Of a DNA stretch of 64,000 nt, positions 62,949 to 64,000 are shown piece by piece. The DNA is from Escarpia spicata. Its lineage: Eukaryota > Annelida > Polychaeta > Sabellida > Siboglinidae. Every line of letters starts with the position of its first letter. Positions within the stretch are counted from its first letter, which is position 1. Location: contig OZ023206.1 of assembly GCA_963995525.1 (NCBI GenBank), positions 7,091,919 to 7,155,918 on the forward strand, written 5' to 3'. The notes under the pieces were generated by a model. The model ran no database searches. It had not been told where the DNA came from and worked only from the letters and a program-made list of their open reading frames with translations. The position numbers and the translations under genes were made by a program.

Positions 62949-64000
62949 CAGGGATGAGAAATTTCCGTTTTTTGCCGGAATTCCGGTTTTTATACTGCTC
63001 CAAAGATCACTTTTGTGAATCGTGTAAATCCGGGGAGAAAAAAATGAATGTTGGGGGGTAGGGCATATACAATCCTGGACAATTCACTGACGATCTATCT
63101 GCGGATTGAGTTAACCATCTATCCACCGAGTGTCGCCACGTGTTAATGACGCTGCCTGGCGATTAGAGACAGAACCGACCCAACCGAACCCGTGAATCTG
63201 CGAAGTAAAACCCTTAGTTCTGTCGGCTGTTCGCTTCAGCGCTTTCGAAGTACGCGCACAAAAGCAGTGGACCAATTTTGTGGAGATGTCGATCATTTTC
63301 GAACACAATGGGTAATCGACGATTTGTTGTACGGCAAGACAAATGTTGCGTGAAGGACATTGACAAAAGTGTCAAGAATAAGTGGAATTGGGCGTGGCTG
63401 GAGAGACCGGCTGGAGACACTATGTTGGATATATTCATCAGTAAATTATCAGCACCAGGGAAAGCCTACTGTTTGTGGTGCGAGGCCGATGTGAACTATG
63501 CGGATTGGATCCTACAGGCTACAGTCAGAGGGGAACCGAAGGCATTGAAGTACACGCTGGCACTGCCCACACTGGTCACCAATGTTCTATTAGAACCTGA
63601 ACAGAGGGTGTATCACATGGAAGTTCGCCGATTCCATGTAGACAACACACTTCCACAAGCACCCACAAGTTCCAGATTGGACTCGTGGTGGGCTACCATA
63701 TTCTCTACTGGCAAGTTCCCAGCCTTGTCAAAGCTGGTGGCTGCAATGATGAGCTGCTTTCATGGTCCTCAAGTGGAAGGGTGTTTTAGTCACATGTCTA
63801 ACATCATGAATACTGCCAGTGCCAGAAAGAATGTTAGTACATTCAACACTATCCAGACAGTGAAGTACTCACTCATGGCTAGCAACAGGACTGCTATACA
63901 GGACTTCCACAAACAGGACTGGTCGCCTCGTTCACAACACGAGGGGTGCATACAAAATGTACTCCATCCTTCTTGCCGAGGAATGAAAGATGAAGGAGGA
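62949..64000 (+). mobile_element. Probable hAT-like transposon, 5' part, inside SMC3 intron 19
   Basis: CAGGGATGAG at 62949 has the CAGGG-type start of many hAT terminal inverted repeats. It is followed by a non-coding leader with a self-complementary TTGCCGGAATTCCGG word, then the open frame at 63308. The right end is outside the window, so neither terminal repeat pairing nor the expected 8-bp target duplication (left candidate GTCTTTTA) can be confirmed. Confidence 0.5.
63308..64000 (+). CDS. hAT-transposase-like protein, 231 codons open to the window end
   Basis: The ATG at 63308 opens an uninterrupted frame through the last base. The N-terminal part reads KNKWNWAWLERPAG and PGKAYCLWCEADVNYADW. 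This W-x-WLE plus CxxC arrangement heads BED-finger-like hAT-related proteins of invertebrates, but no matching His pair follows. Residues about 145-190, FPALSKLVAAMMSCFHGPQV and EGCFSHMSNIMNTASARKN, resemble the hAT C-terminal dimerisation block (YPxLSxLA...SxxxxER-FS). The catalytic middle normally found between these parts is missing. This therefore looks like an internally deleted transposase or a captured fusion of its ends. The intact frame suggests youth or selection. Confidence 0.6.
   Translation, partial: MGNRRFVVRQDKCCVKDIDKSVKNKWNWAWLERPAGDTMLDIFISKLSAPGKAYCLWCEADVNYADWILQATVRGEPKALKYTLALPTLVTNVLLEPEQRVYHMEVRRFHVDNTLPQAPTSSRLDSWWATIFSTGKFPALSKLVAAMMSCFHGPQVEGCFSHMSNIMNTASARKNVSTFNTIQTVKYSLMASNRTAIQDFHKQDWSPRSQHEGCIQNVLHPSCRGMKDEGG

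Overview
The window is nuclear DNA from an invertebrate animal, and essentially no bacterial-style gene organisation is present. Two conserved eukaryotic genes lie on the + strand, both split into many small exons with canonical GT-AG junctions. The introns are filled with minisatellites and decayed transposons. Several minisatellites repeat an exon-intron junction itself. From memory, this behaviour was described as 'mirage minisatellites' in cephalochordates (amphioxus), so Branchiostoma is my first guess. Another marine invertebrate remains possible; the assignment is an inference.

Layout. 1-2000: tandem duplication, a dead LINE endonuclease fragment on the minus strand, and AT-rich spacer. 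2101-2319 (minus): first coding exon of an unidentified zinc-ribbon protein, divergent from the next gene. 4020-28862 (+): complete CLINT1/epsinR-type ENTH-domain clathrin adaptor, 15 coding exons whose lengths sum to 2208 nt (735 codons plus stop), with a probable 3' UTR to about 30545. 30546-35700: intergenic, with a 24-bp minisatellite (32100-33232), two long poly-G tracts and an interspersed repeat family. 35724 to the window end (+): cohesin subunit SMC3, 19 coding exons visible (704 codons plus 1 nt, through Walker A, the N-terminal coiled coil and the hinge). The gene leaves the window through an intron whose 5' splice site is a perfect U12-type AT-AC signal. A hAT-like transposon (62949 to the end) sits inside that last intron.

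Mobile elements: a Tc1-type DD34E element with TA duplication and stop codons, two TTAA-flanked piggyBac-like non-autonomous elements, a MITE with arms over 100 bp, three LINE fragments, two tRNA-derived SINEs, and a hAT-like open reading frame running off the end.

The most interesting signal is the set of minisatellites built on splice junctions: CLINT1 exon 2 acceptor, and SMC3 exon 8 acceptor, exon 14 donor, exon 15 donor and exon 17 acceptor. The functional splice site is always the copy adjoining the body of the exon. Three of the five arrays would run into a stop codon if a neighbouring copy were used without further splicing. The exon 8 array is open and in frame, so use of an upstream acceptor copy would insert multiples of 16 residues into the SMC3 coiled coil. 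Beside these lies a perfectly periodic array of 56 x 90 bp in SMC3 intron 17, each unit carrying a good 3'-splice-site-like sequence.
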